A DNA stretch of 64,000 nucleotides from Bradyrhizobium sp. 141 (GTDB lineage: Bacteria > Pseudomonadota > Alphaproteobacteria > Rhizobiales > Xanthobacteraceae), in contig NZ_JADPKR010000002.1 in NCBI RefSeq assembly GCF_023074055.1, positions 62,001 to 126,000 on the forward strand, given 5' to 3'. The translations under genes and the position numbers were made by a program. Positions 8,394-16,367 of this stretch are shown in pieces. A model generated the notes under the pieces. The model saw only the letters and a list, made by a program, of their open reading frames with translations. It had not been told where the DNA came from and did not search any database. The stretch's first letter is position 1, and each line of letters opens with the position of its first letter.

Positions 8394-8942
8394 ATGAGCG
8401 ACGGCAAGGGCGATGTCTGGGTCGAGGCGGGATTTGCCGAGCTCGCCCGCTCGGGGGTCGAGGGTGTCAGGGTCGAGGTCCTCGCCAAGAGCCTCGGCGT
8501 CACCAAGGGCGGCTTCTACCGCCGCTTCGCCGACCGCGCCGCGCTGCTCGACGCCATGCTGCAACGCTGGCGCGAGGGGCGCGCAGCCTCGATCGCGCAG
8601 CAGACGCGCCTCGACGGTCAAGAGCCCCGCGAACGGCTGAAGGCGGTGATCCAGCTCTATTCGGAGCGGCTCAATCCGGAAGCCATGGCGATCGAGCTCG
8701 CGATCCGGCAATGGGCCCGCTCGGACGAGAGTGCCGCGGCGGCGGTGGCGGGCGTCGACGCCGCGCGGCTCAAGCACGTGGCCGAGCTCTATCGCGCGAC
8801 CGGGCTTGCAGCCGAGGAGGCCGAGGCGCAGGCCTTCCTGTTCTACTGCTTCATCTTCGGCCAGAGCCTCTTGTTCGTCGAGCGCGGCCCGCGCAAGCGG
8901 GCGCAACTGGTGGCGAAATCGGCCGAAAAGCTGCTCGACTAG
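8394..8942 (+). CDS. TetR family transcriptional regulator
   Basis: 182 residues. The N-terminal helix-turn-helix is clear: VRVEVLAKSLGVTKGGFYRRFADRAALLDAML. The C-terminal ligand domain contains EAMAIELAIRQWARSDESAAA and a QAFLFYCFIFGQSLLF helix. It is divergent from two acyl-CoA thioesterase genes, and the shared intergenic region has two matching palindromes. I infer repression of itself and of the thioesterases, relieved by an acyl or aromatic ligand. A bidirectional hairpin follows the stop codon. Confidence 0.92.
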   Translation: MSDGKGDVWVEAGFAELARSGVEGVRVEVLAKSLGVTKGGFYRRFADRAALLDAMLQRWREGRAASIAQQTRLDGQEPRERLKAVIQLYSERLNPEAMAIELAIRQWARSDESAAAAVAGVDAARLKHVAELYRATGLAAEEAEAQAFLFYCFIFGQSLLFVERGPRKRAQLVAKSAEKLLD

Positions 8943-8947
8943 GCGAA

Positions 8948-8972
8948 AAGGCCGGAGCTTTGCTCCGGCCTT
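8948..8972. terminator. Bidirectional intrinsic terminator
   Basis: AAGGCCGGAG, 5-base loop, CTCCGGCCTT: a perfect 10-bp stem between two convergent genes. Short T-rich ends lie on both sides, so it can stop the TetR transcript and the minus-strand secreted-protein transcript. Confidence 0.8.
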
Positions 8973-8996
8973 CGCATTGTCGCGTTAGATCGAAGC

Positions 8997-9479
8997 TCAG
9001 GCGGCGCCTTTCAGCTTCTTGGTACATTCGCTGTAATAGCCGCCGCCCTTCTGGATCCACTTCAGGCCGCCGTTGCCGTTGGTGGTCTTGTTGGCGTTGT
9101 ACTGGTCGACGCAGGTGTGCAGGCGGGCCTTGCCGGCGGTCTCCTTGGCATATTTCGGATCGACCGCGTTCGGATATATCGCCGGTCCGGCCGGCAGCGT
9201 CGGCGCGGCGGCGGGCGCGGCCTCCTTCTTCGCCTGCTTCGGCTCGGCGGGAGCTGCGGGCGCGGCCGCAGCCGGCGCTGCAGCCGGAGTCGCATCCGCG
9301 CCGCACTGGGCCTTGCGGAAGTCATTCCACTTCGTGGTGCCGAGCGAGCCGTCCTTCTTGGCCGCCTGGTATTTCGCGCTGCACTCCTGCGACGTCAGCG
9401 CCTGCGCTGGCGCCGACACCGTGAGCGCAGCGAATCCCGACAAAGCAATCGCGCACAGCAATTTCGATTGGATGGTCAT
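8997..9479 (-). CDS. Small secreted Ala/Pro-rich protein with Cys-containing repeats
   Basis: 160 residues. A Sec signal (LLCAIALSGFAALTVSAPAQA) is followed by a Cys segment TSQECSAKYQAAKKDGSLG with W-N-D-F-R-K-A-Q-C, then an Ala/Pro/Lys linker, then a second Cys segment LHTCVDQYNANK and YYSECTKKLKGAA. Proteins of this kind are common in Bradyrhizobium and have no assigned function that I know. Paired cysteines fit disulfides made by the Dsb proteins encoded nearby. Confidence 0.75.
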   Translation of the reverse strand: MTIQSKLLCAIALSGFAALTVSAPAQALTSQECSAKYQAAKKDGSLGTTKWNDFRKAQCGADATPAAAPAAAAPAAPAEPKQAKKEAAPAAAPTLPAGPAIYPNAVDPKYAKETAGKARLHTCVDQYNANKTTNGNGGLKWIQKGGGYYSECTKKLKGAA

Positions 9480-9681
9480 CCCTAGGTCTCCTCCTTGGAC
9501 TTCCTCGACGGAAGTGAAACGAACAATACTATCCTAGCGTGCCGGCCGCTTGCGACAAGGATGCGATGCATTAGGCCGGCAAAATATAGTGATCGTGTCG
9601 TTCTCATCATTCATGTCGCGTTCAGCAACGCGAGCCGACGTTCGCAGCCCTTCGCAATTCTCGCAAGATGAGTGCAACATC

Positions 9682-9972
9682 ATGACCCTCGCGTCCCGCC
9701 TCGCCGCAATCGCCCTCGCCTCCCTGCTCGCCAGCGGCGCCGCCTTCGCGCAGACCGCCGCGCCGGCAACCAAGCCCGATGCAGCCGCCATTGCCGACAG
9801 GAAGGCGCCGAAGGAGCGCTCGGCGGAATCGCTCGAATGCTCCAAGCAGGCGGACGCCAAGGGATTGAAGGGCAAGGAGCGCAAGAAATTCCGCCGCGAG
9901 TGCAAGAAGGAAGCGAGGGCAGGCACCGCGGCGCCCGCCGCGCCCGGCGCCCCCGCCGCCGACAAGAAATAA
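9682..9972 (+). CDS. PsiF-like small secreted protein
   Basis: 96 residues from the ATG at 9682. Signal peptide RLAAIALASLLASGAAFA, then a charged region with SLECSKQADAKGLKGKERKK and F-R-R-E-C-K-K. The C-x(n)-ADAKGLKGKERKKF-x-C layout is the PsiF repeat known from a phosphate-starvation-induced E. coli protein, but whether this copy answers to phosphate cannot be seen. The frame is open upstream to 9550 without a good start. The tail is Ala/Pro-rich. Confidence 0.75.
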   Translation: MTLASRLAAIALASLLASGAAFAQTAAPATKPDAAAIADRKAPKERSAESLECSKQADAKGLKGKERKKFRRECKKEARAGTAAPAAPGAPAADKK

Positions 9973-10071
9973 GTCTCTCGCGATCCTCCACGAGCCTCGG
10001 GAAGAGGCGCACGCATTGCGGCATGACGAGCCTGCAATTGTGCGCCTCTCGCTGATTTGCGATAAGGCGGC

Positions 10072-11157
10072 GTGAAGCAAATCACCGCCTCCCCGCCGTT
10101 CGAATGGCCCAGCCGTGCCAAGATCTTGAGCACGGCGGAGACGCTCGTCATCGGCACGGCCGGAGGCCTGGCGTTTCTGCTCGCCGGCCTTCCCGGCGGG
10201 CTGATCTCGGGCTCGATGATCGCGGTCGGGATCGCCGCAATCGCCGGCCGCCAATTGTCGCTGCCGCCGCTCCTGACCCAGACCGTGCTGGTGCTGCTCG
10301 GCATTTCGCTGGGCTCGGTGGTCTCGCGCCATCTGCTTCAACAGGTCGGCGCCTATCCCCTCACCATCGGGCTGCTTGCGCTCGCAACCTTCTGCTCGAC
10401 CTTCGGCTCGAGCTATTACCTCCAGCGCGTCCATGGCTGGGACCGCACCTCGGCCTTCCTTGCCGGCAGCCCCGGCGCGCTGTCGCAGATCACGATCCTG
10501 GCGGTCGAGCGCGGCGCCGACCTGCCGGGCATCGCGGTGGTGCAGACCATGCGCGTCATCATCCTCACCGCAGCGCTGCCGATGGTGCTCGCGATTGCGG
10601 GCGTGGCGCCCTCTGCCGCGCCGTCGCTGACGACGACGATTGCCTCGCCGCTCGGCCTCGTGGAGCTGGTCGCGGCCTCGCTGGGCATGGCGCTGTTGCT
10701 GCGGCTGATCAAGTTTCCGGCGAGCTGGATGTTCGGCGCCATGATCGCCTCCAGCGTGCTGCATGGCGCCGGCTGGGTCGAGGGCGGCCTGCCCGACTGG
10801 GGACGCGGCGTGGCGCTGGTCGGGATCGGCGCGCTGATCGGCAGCCGTTTCGCGCGGATGCGGATCAAGACCCTCGCCGGCCACATCAACGCGGCACTGG
10901 GCTCGTTCACGGTCGCGATCGCCGTCTCCGCCATTTTCGTCGGCATCGTCGCGCTGACCACGCAGGTCAAATTCTCCGACGTCGTCGTCGCCTTCGCGCC
11001 GGGCGCGATGGACGCCATGCTGGCCCTGGCGCTGACGTTGCACATCGACCCGATCTTCGTCGGCGCTCACCATTTGTCGCGCTTCGTGTTCGTGACGATT
11101 GCGACGCCGGGCATCGTGCATCTGTTCGGACGCACGCAGGACGATGTCGATGATTGA
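10072..11157 (+). CDS. AbrB family membrane protein (ammonia monooxygenase-like regulator family)
   Basis: 361 residues, about ten membrane helices, with an internal duplication: GGLAFLLAGLPGGLISGSM in the first half and ASWMFGAMIASSVLHGAG in the second. A conserved GSPGALSQ loop and a late FAPGAMDAML loop match the AbrB/YbgN membrane family. The name ammonia monooxygenase is a historic label; the true role is unknown, probably transport. The start is GTG at 10072. It is convergent with dsbB across a palindromic repeat. Confidence 0.82.
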   Translation: MKQITASPPFEWPSRAKILSTAETLVIGTAGGLAFLLAGLPGGLISGSMIAVGIAAIAGRQLSLPPLLTQTVLVLLGISLGSVVSRHLLQQVGAYPLTIGLLALATFCSTFGSSYYLQRVHGWDRTSAFLAGSPGALSQITILAVERGADLPGIAVVQTMRVIILTAALPMVLAIAGVAPSAAPSLTTTIASPLGLVELVAASLGMALLLRLIKFPASWMFGAMIASSVLHGAGWVEGGLPDWGRGVALVGIGALIGSRFARMRIKTLAGHINAALGSFTVAIAVSAIFVGIVALTTQVKFSDVVVAFAPGAMDAMLALALTLHIDPIFVGAHHLSRFVFVTIATPGIVHLFGRTQDDVDD

Positions 11158-11190
11158 AGGAGCGCGGCTCGCGTAACCGGCTCCGCTCTC

Positions 11191-11276
11191 GTAGGGTGGG
11201 CAAAGGCGCATGAGCGCCGTGCCCACCATGCGATGTCACTAAGAGTGGTGGGCACGCTGCGCTTTGCCCACCCTAC
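11191..11276. repeat. Palindromic intergenic repeat (GTAGGGTGGGCAAAG family)
   Basis: GTAGGGTGGGCAAAGGCGC at the left end is complementary to GCGCTTTGCCCACCCTAC at the right end, enclosing a second inverted pair (GTGCCCACCA / TGGTGGGCAC). A second copy of the same element lies at 53457-53553. The last bases form the stop codon of dsbB. It may also act as a convergent terminator. Confidence 0.8.
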
Positions 11277-11827
11277 GGCAGCTCACCCTGGCGCTTCGCC
11301 GTCCGCACAAATCCCCACGCCGCGATCGCAGCCATGAGCAGCGAGATCAGCCCGTTGTAGCCGGCGAGCGAGAGGCCGAGGAAGCGCCACTGCACCTCGT
11401 CGCAGCGCACCACCTTCACGGTGTCGAGCTTTGAAAAAAGATCGCCGGCGTTGCCGAGGTTGACGATAGGACCGGTGCAATCGGTCGGCCCCTTCCAGAA
11501 CCCCCATTCGACGCCGGAATGATAGGCGCCGAGACCGGCATTGGCGAACGTCGCCAGCGCGAGGATCGCGAGCCCCGCCAGCAGCAGCGGCCGCGGCGCG
11601 CCGGCTCGTGCCGCAATCGCCGTGAGCGCACCGAGCGGAATCGCGAGGTAATAGGCGTAGCGCTGCTCCAGGCAGAGCGGACAGGGCAGGATCTCCAGCA
11701 CGAGCTGGAAGAACCAGGCGCCCGCGATGGTCGCAGCCGCGATCAACGTCACGAGCAGCGAGGCCGTCAGCGCAGAGCCGCCGGCAGCCGGCTTGAACGC
11801 AGGTATCGCGGCACTCTGGGTCGTCAC
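11273..11827 (-). CDS. dsbB: Disulfide bond formation protein DsbB
   Basis: 184 residues, four membrane helices. The first periplasmic redox pair is in EILPCPLCLEQRYAYYLAIP (C-P-L-C); the second pair is in GPTDCTGPIVNL and VVRCDEVQW. It reoxidises DsbA-type proteins and passes electrons to quinone in the inner membrane. The DsbA-family protein at 6650-7309 is a plausible partner. Its stop codon TAG is supplied by the neighbouring palindromic repeat, so the C-terminal tail (KRQGELP) may be recent. Confidence 0.92.
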   Translation of the reverse strand: MTTQSAAIPAFKPAAGGSALTASLLVTLIAAATIAGAWFFQLVLEILPCPLCLEQRYAYYLAIPLGALTAIAARAGAPRPLLLAGLAILALATFANAGLGAYHSGVEWGFWKGPTDCTGPIVNLGNAGDLFSKLDTVKVVRCDEVQWRFLGLSLAGYNGLISLLMAAIAAWGFVRTAKRQGELP

Positions 11828-11984
11828 GGCAGCCTCTTTCCGATGGGTCGCGCCCTTAAGCCTCTAGCTCCGGTCCATGCGGCTGTCGAGAATGGGCGGG
11901 ATCACTTTGGCGCGGGTTGACCCCGCATTGTCCATGGCTATAGTCCGCCGGCTTCGCGACGCTCCCCTCAAGGGCCGACCGAGG

Positions 11985-12069
11985 GCCCCTGTGGCGGAAC
12001 TGGTAGACGCGCTCGACTCAAAATCGAGTTCCGCAAGGAGTGCTGGTTCGATTCCGGCCAGGGGCACCA
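11985..12069 (+). tRNA. tRNA-Leu (anticodon CAA)
   Basis: Full cloverleaf of a class II tRNA: acceptor GCCCCTG pairs with CAGGGGC, CCA is encoded, the anticodon stem CTCGA/TCGAG holds loop CTCAAAA with anticodon CAA at 12019-12021, a long variable arm follows, and the T arm is GCTGG-TTCGATT-CCGGC. It reads UUG codons. Confidence 0.97.
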
Positions 12070-12260
12070 GCCTTCGCTGCTTCGCAGCTACGGCCAGGCA
12101 AGCCAGGCGCAATTCCATCCATGCGAAGCGGCGAAGGCTGTCGCGCCGAAGCCTTGGCGAAGGCGGACTGTCTCAGCGGTCCCGCTCTCCCCTCCCCTAG
12201 CCATCCCCGTATCCCCCCTGTATAAACCGGTAGCTTCTTCCGTAACTCGAAGGAGCTCAT

Positions 12261-12563
12261 ATGAACGACCTGCACGCGTGGCTTTCGCAACAGCACCACG
12301 GTTTGCGGACCTTCCAGACCTTTCAGCAAAAGCTCGAGACGCTCGGCCGGCACGATCCTGCGCAGCGCGGGCTGTGCCGCCTGCTCAGCGGTGTCGTCGG
12401 CAGCTATGTCGAGGCCTTTGACGAAGCTCCGCTGCCGGTCGAGGTCGCCGATGGCGCCTATCATCGCCTGTTGAGCCTGGTCGAAAGCCTCGATCTGCAC
12501 GGCGACGCCACTCGCCGCCTCACCGACATCAACCGCGTGGCGACCTGCGAATTGTGGCGCTGA
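12261..12563 (+). CDS. Hypothetical protein, 100 residues
   Basis: The start ATG follows CGAAGGAGCTCAT, a strong ribosome site. The protein is helical and polar (QQHHGLRTFQTFQQKLETLG, later VEVADGAYHRLLSLVESLDL) with no membrane helix, signal or known motif. Codon use matches its neighbours. I do not recognise the family. It stands alone between tRNA-Leu and a long non-coding stretch. Confidence 0.7.
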   Translation: MNDLHAWLSQQHHGLRTFQTFQQKLETLGRHDPAQRGLCRLLSGVVGSYVEAFDEAPLPVEVADGAYHRLLSLVESLDLHGDATRRLTDINRVATCELWR

Positions 12564-13342
12564 TCGGTAGGACGAGCGGGCACGTTTAAGGTTTCAAACA
12601 GCAAGACACGCCGCTACAGCCTCGCGGCGCCTGACGCCCGAGTCTTGTGCTTCTCTTGACGCCCCTTCCTTGGAAGGGCGCAGGGAAGGCCGGGCGCCGG
12701 CTGGCACCCGCGGTCCGCTGTGCGCAAATTGCGCGAAAACAAATGCACAGCGGCATACAGGGCAGCCCAGACATCCCGGCCTTTCCCTGCGCAGTGGTTT
12801 GACGGCTTATGGCGCGCTCTCCCCGGGGAGCGATGCACTATTGCCCCCGTCGCCTTGCGGATGGCTGATGCGCACGCCCGGTCGGGCAGCTACATCACCG
12901 CAAGCCTTGACGCACAGACCCCGGTCGTCAGGACGACACGCTTTTGCCGTACGCGGACCGCACCGGTCGTGTGCGCGCTGCTCAACCGCTCACGGGCAAG
13001 CCCGCCCTGCGATTGCTGGCGCGCCGATGCGCTCCACGTCCACCGCCACCCCGCCCGCGTATCGTGACGATCGCGAAACGCCCCTTTTCCATGGGCCGGG
13101 ATGGCGAGGACATACGACATTTCCGAAATTCGGTCAAGCAGAATTTTGGGGCGGAGACTGTTGGCGTCCGGAGTTTGCTTACGACGGCAGGCGATCGCAC
13201 CTGAGAGGATTGCCTTGCGGGCGTCTCGAAGGACGAGGCGCGCGGAGCCTGCCGCCCGCGGCTGTCTTAGCAAGCGAACCGCCGCGCCACGTTCGACTTC
13301 CCCGCGCCACTCCCTATATCCTGTGACAACCGATGGGATGCA
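12564..13342. other. 779-bp gap without a supported gene
   Basis: Several overlapping open frames exist on both strands but none has a ribosome site, sensible start or protein-like composition. The left half contains a nested inverted-repeat element (separate entry). I see nothing else. Confidence 0.6.
12678..12792. repeat. Nested inverted-repeat element, possible structured RNA or mobile repeat
   Basis: Outer arms GCGCAGGGAAGGCCGGG (12678-12694) and CCCGGCCTTTCCCTGCGC (12775-12792) match with one extra base. Inside lie CCGCTGTGC (12715-12723) and GCACAGCGG (12745-12753), and inside these the palindrome GCGCAAATTGCGC. Three pairings nest around one centre, which allows a long stem with internal loops on either strand. 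No ORF explains it. Confidence 0.55.
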
Positions 13343-13582
13343 GTGGACAGTTTGATGGCCAGGACACGCACGACAGACGCCGAGGACCTCCCCCGCTATT
13401 TCGTCTGGGTGCGAGGCCTCGAAGGCCCCGAGCCGCAGAAATGGACGGCCATGGATTTCGGCGTCGGCGACTGGAAGCGACCGCTCGTGCTGGCTTATCT
13501 GGAACTGCCGCAGGACGAACGGCGTTTGACGTTGTCGGCGCTGGCCCGGCGCTATCCGCCGCCGCGCGTTGATCTTTCGTGA
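13343..13582 (+). CDS. Hypothetical protein, 79 residues
   Basis: GTG start at 13343, or ATG at 13355 giving a 75-residue product. The sequence is protein-like: DLPRYFVWVRGLEGPEPQKW then MDFGVGDWKRPLVLAYLELP and a C-terminal RRYPPPRVDLS. No signal peptide or membrane helix. I do not recognise a named family. It lies at the border of the decayed stretch to the right. Confidence 0.5.
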   Translation: MDSLMARTRTTDAEDLPRYFVWVRGLEGPEPQKWTAMDFGVGDWKRPLVLAYLELPQDERRLTLSALARRYPPPRVDLS

Positions 13583-13690
13583 GCCGGGCTAGGTGTGCGC
13601 TCCTAAACGTCGGGTCCGTAGAGCAAAGCGGAAGTCGCCCCACGTGATCAGGATCGGCAGCTTGTGCCCCTTAGCGGAAGTCACTTCACA

Positions 13691-13774
13691 TTATTCGATG
13701 ACCTCGTCGGCACGGGCGAGCAGCGGCTCGGCAAGCACGAGTCCAATGCCGTTGGCGGCCCTTTCTGGGTCGGC
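13691..13774 (-). pseudogene. C-terminal remnant of an ABC substrate-binding protein
   Basis: The minus strand reads NGIGLVLAEPLLARADEVIE and then stop. From memory, this closely resembles the usual end (LLARADEVIE) of the TrpX-like ABC substrate-binding proteins abundant in Bradyrhizobium. Upstream of it the frame loses all similarity. A frameshifted gene of the same family begins 130 bp away on the other strand. Only the tail seems to survive. Confidence 0.5.
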
Positions 13775-13901
13775 GCTTGATCTCCGCCAAAGTGGTCCAC
13801 GGGCCGTGTTTCGGCAAATGTGCGCATGTGTCTGTAGTTCCTGACCTGTCGATGTGGTAGCCTTTGGTCGCAACTGAATGGGCATTCCGCGCGGAGGCTC
13901 C

Positions 13902-14884
13902 ATGAGGCGGCGCGAATTCATCACCATACTCTGTTATGCGGCGACGGCGTGGCCACGCTCCGCGATTGGTCAAGCTGCGACCACGCGTCCTCTTATCGGA
14001 TGGGTTTCAGGGGGCGGGCGGACCGCTTCCTGGACTTTCGTTGAAGCCTTCTTGGAAGGTATGCGCGACTTCAGCTACGTCGAGGGAAAACAATTCGACT
14101 TCACGCATCGTTTCGCCGACGGGTACGTGGAGGACTGCCCGTGCTTGCGGACGAGCTAGTCCGTCTCAACCCCCGCGTAATCGTTGCCCCTGGGAGTGGC
14201 CCTGCTGTTGCGGCGAGAAAAGCGACCGCGACAATCCCGATTGTCGCGCCAGCCCTCGGCGATGCCGTGCATCTGGGACTGATAGAAAGCGAGGAACGAC
14301 CGGGAGGCAACGTCACGGGGATATCGCCGTATGTACCGGGACTGCCGGCTAAGCAGTTGGAGTTCGCGCGGGAAATCTTGCCCGGTGCCGGCAACATTGG
14401 GGTGCTAGCCAACTTGGTTGATCCGAAGGCACCACCTCAGTTGCAGGAGCTAAGGAATGCCGGCCAGAAAATGGGGATCATGGTAGTCGCGGCGGAAGCC
14501 GACACGCCGGGCGATCTCGACCATGCCATCCAATCGCTGGTCAGCCAGCGGGTTGACTTGATCATCGTACTGCAAACCTCGATGTTATTAAGCGAGCGAA
14601 AAAAAATTGCGGCATTGACAGCAGCGGCCCGGGTACCAACGATTTACGGATATCGCCAGCATGTCGAAAGCGGTGGGTTGATAAGCTATGGAGTAGACCT
14701 TCGCGCGTGCTTTACACGCGCCGCCTATTTCGTCGATAAAATCCTGCACGGTGTCCCGCCGGCCAATCTGCCGGTGGAGTTTCCAACCAAGCTGGAGATG
14801 GTGATCAACCTTCCTGTTGCGAAGGCGCTCGGCCTGACGATCCCTAACTCGGTGCTCATCCGAGCCGACACGCTGATCGAATGA
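13902..14884 (+). pseudogene. ABC transporter substrate-binding protein (TrpX-like), frameshifted
   Basis: The N-terminal part (MRRREFITILCYAATAW) is the stereotyped signal of this large Bradyrhizobium family. It runs to RFADGYVE and then falls into a wrong frame ending in a stop at 14159. The next frame continues the family sequence: LPVLADELVRLNPRVIVAPG through KALGLTIPNSVLIRADTLIE. The join is at 14133-14134, where GTG GAG GA CTG CCC lacks one base of the codon after VE. A single-base deletion (or a sequencing error) explains it. The protein would be about 327 residues. No permease or ATPase genes accompany it, as is usual for orphan members. Confidence 0.75.
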
Positions 14885-15141
14885 GGCGAGGAAGATCAGA
14901 AGGCTGCAGCGCCGTGGATGAGTTTCGCTCTTGGTGGGCGGGGGATCACCTCACCGAGGCCTAACAATACCACCGATGCCTAACAATACCGCGAGGTCCA
15001 GAAGTGACACGCTTCCAGAATTCTTGTGGCTGGGAAATTGGCTGCGCCGCAAACCGACATAGGTGTGCCGCCGTACGAGTGCAGGGAAGCCAGCCGCCAC
15101 TCCCGCTCAAGATGCCGTTAATTAGCGCGTTCGACCGGAAA

Positions 15142-15648
15142 CTACTCGGCCCGGTCGTAGGTGGTGATAACTACAATGTCCTGGCCATCTACCGGGCTCT
15201 TGAACGGCTGCGTTGTCACCGTTAACTTATTTCCCGCCATCTCCGCCTGATACGTTCGGGTGGTGCCGACCCATGACTGAATCCAGGCGATATCTACGTT
15301 GTAGATGACCTTGCTGCCATCAGTTTTATAAGTTCCGCCCCACGCGTACATGCTCTTGAAAAGTTCGGCACGTTCCGCGTCCGTGGGCTCGACTTTCTCG
15401 ATCTTTTTCCGATCTTGTGACACGGTGAAGGTAAGGAAATTGCCGCCCTTCGTGTAGTAGGCGTAACCCCGCGCGTGCTCGCCATACGGAGCGTGGTCGA
15501 TCTTACCCGTCGCCACTTCCTTGCGAGCAAAGCTCGTCAGCTTCCACGTACCGACAATCGAGGACGCCAAATCCTCCCCCGCTGAGAGCTTCGGCATCGT
15601 CGTCAGAAGGAACGCAAAAGCTACTGCCGACATCAAAACGCTTTTCAT
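15142..15648 (-). CDS. Secreted lipocalin-like domain protein
   Basis: 168 residues from the ATG at 15648, which has GGGAGGAGAC upstream. Signal peptide VLMSAVAFAFLLTTMPKLSA, then the lipocalin-like domain: SSIVGTWKLTSFARKEVATG, HARGYAYYTKGGNFLTFTVS, and AELFKSMYAWGGTYKTDGSK. A small beta-barrel that may bind a hydrophobic ligand; no substrate is known. It is one of the few intact genes in the 13.6-19.4 kb decayed stretch. Confidence 0.75.
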   Translation of the reverse strand: MKSVLMSAVAFAFLLTTMPKLSAGEDLASSIVGTWKLTSFARKEVATGKIDHAPYGEHARGYAYYTKGGNFLTFTVSQDRKKIEKVEPTDAERAELFKSMYAWGGTYKTDGSKVIYNVDIAWIQSWVGTTRTYQAEMAGNKLTVTTQPFKSPVDGQDIVVITTYDRAE

Positions 15649-15958
15649 AGTCTCCTCCCGAAGTGTTTGAAAGCGTACCAACACGCAACTTTGTCGCCGC
15701 CGACGAATTGTGCGGGTGCCAACGGACCCGTCAAGCGAAGGTATGTTCTATTTCAGAGTGCTTGCCGGCCGATGGCACCAACGCTGCCGCAAAAAACCGG
15801 GACTTCGGCGCGTCCCGCTAGCAAGTCGCAGGGAAACGATACCAATCTCTCGCGGCGCCCGAAAGGGGCCACGATGTCTGCTTGTGGCACCTTTGAGACA
15901 TGCCCGCCTTCGTCGGCTTGGCGATCGGTATCTTCGCTGGCTCATGCGCCGCACGCTG
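15649..15958. other. 310-bp gap, no gene seen
   Basis: No supported gene. It contains fragments of the recurrent intergenic sequence that also occurs near 13.65, 16.2 and 18.4 kb (AAAGGGGCCACGATGTCTGC type), which I take as decayed repeat or gene debris. Confidence 0.4.
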
Positions 15959-16144
15959 CTATTTGGAAAGAAACCAAATGGCTGGTGCGCAAATCAAGCC
16001 AACAACAACCACCATCAGCGTGAGGCGGCCAAACTGACCCCAAGCGCCAAGTTCAGAGAACTCGCGGTTCGGCATTTTATCCAGCCAACGGCGGAAGCGA
16101 GCCAAGTGCGGCGCAAATCCACTGAGATCCAGCCATTCCAGCAT
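15959..16144 (-). CDS. Possible small membrane protein
   Basis: 61 residues from an ATG at 16144: MLEWLDLSGFAPHLARFRRW, a polar middle, then one clear membrane helix (LTLMVVVVGLICAPAIWFL). Composition is plausible for a tail-anchored protein but there is no family match and no strong ribosome site. It lies in a degraded region, so it could be a fragment. Confidence 0.35.
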   Translation of the reverse strand: MLEWLDLSGFAPHLARFRRWLDKMPNREFSELGAWGQFGRLTLMVVVVGLICAPAIWFLSK

Positions 16145-16367
16145 TCGAACCTCGCTGCAGAGACATATTGGCAGAGGCGCGTTAATCGGAGCTTGAAGAC
16201 ACATTTAGAATTGAGCCTCGGTGTCTCCTTTTGGGCCCTTAGCCGAACAACGAGGCGTCCATTGCCACGTCTGCTGTCGGCGGTAAACCGGACGCGGGGC
16301 TGGTTTAGCCTCGACTACCGCCCGTGACCCTGAGCGGAAGTAGTTCCCGGCATTTCGTCTGCTGTGC

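Noticed and set aside
9622..11229. 535-codon minus-strand frame over the AbrB-type gene
   Set aside because: Very polar Arg/His/Asp/Gln-rich translation, antisense to a membrane protein with clear helices.
11191..11276. CRISPR-like or IS-like interpretation of the palindromic repeats
   Set aside because: Only isolated copies, no regular spacers, and no transposase or flanking target duplication.
11985..12260. tRNA-Leu as an integration site for a genomic island
   Set aside because: No integrase, and no second copy of the tRNA 3' end was seen in the window.
12670..13326. 218-codon plus-strand frame in the gap after the 100-residue hypothetical gene
   Set aside because: Crosses the nested inverted repeat, no start signal, and translation is low-complexity Arg/Pro/Ala.
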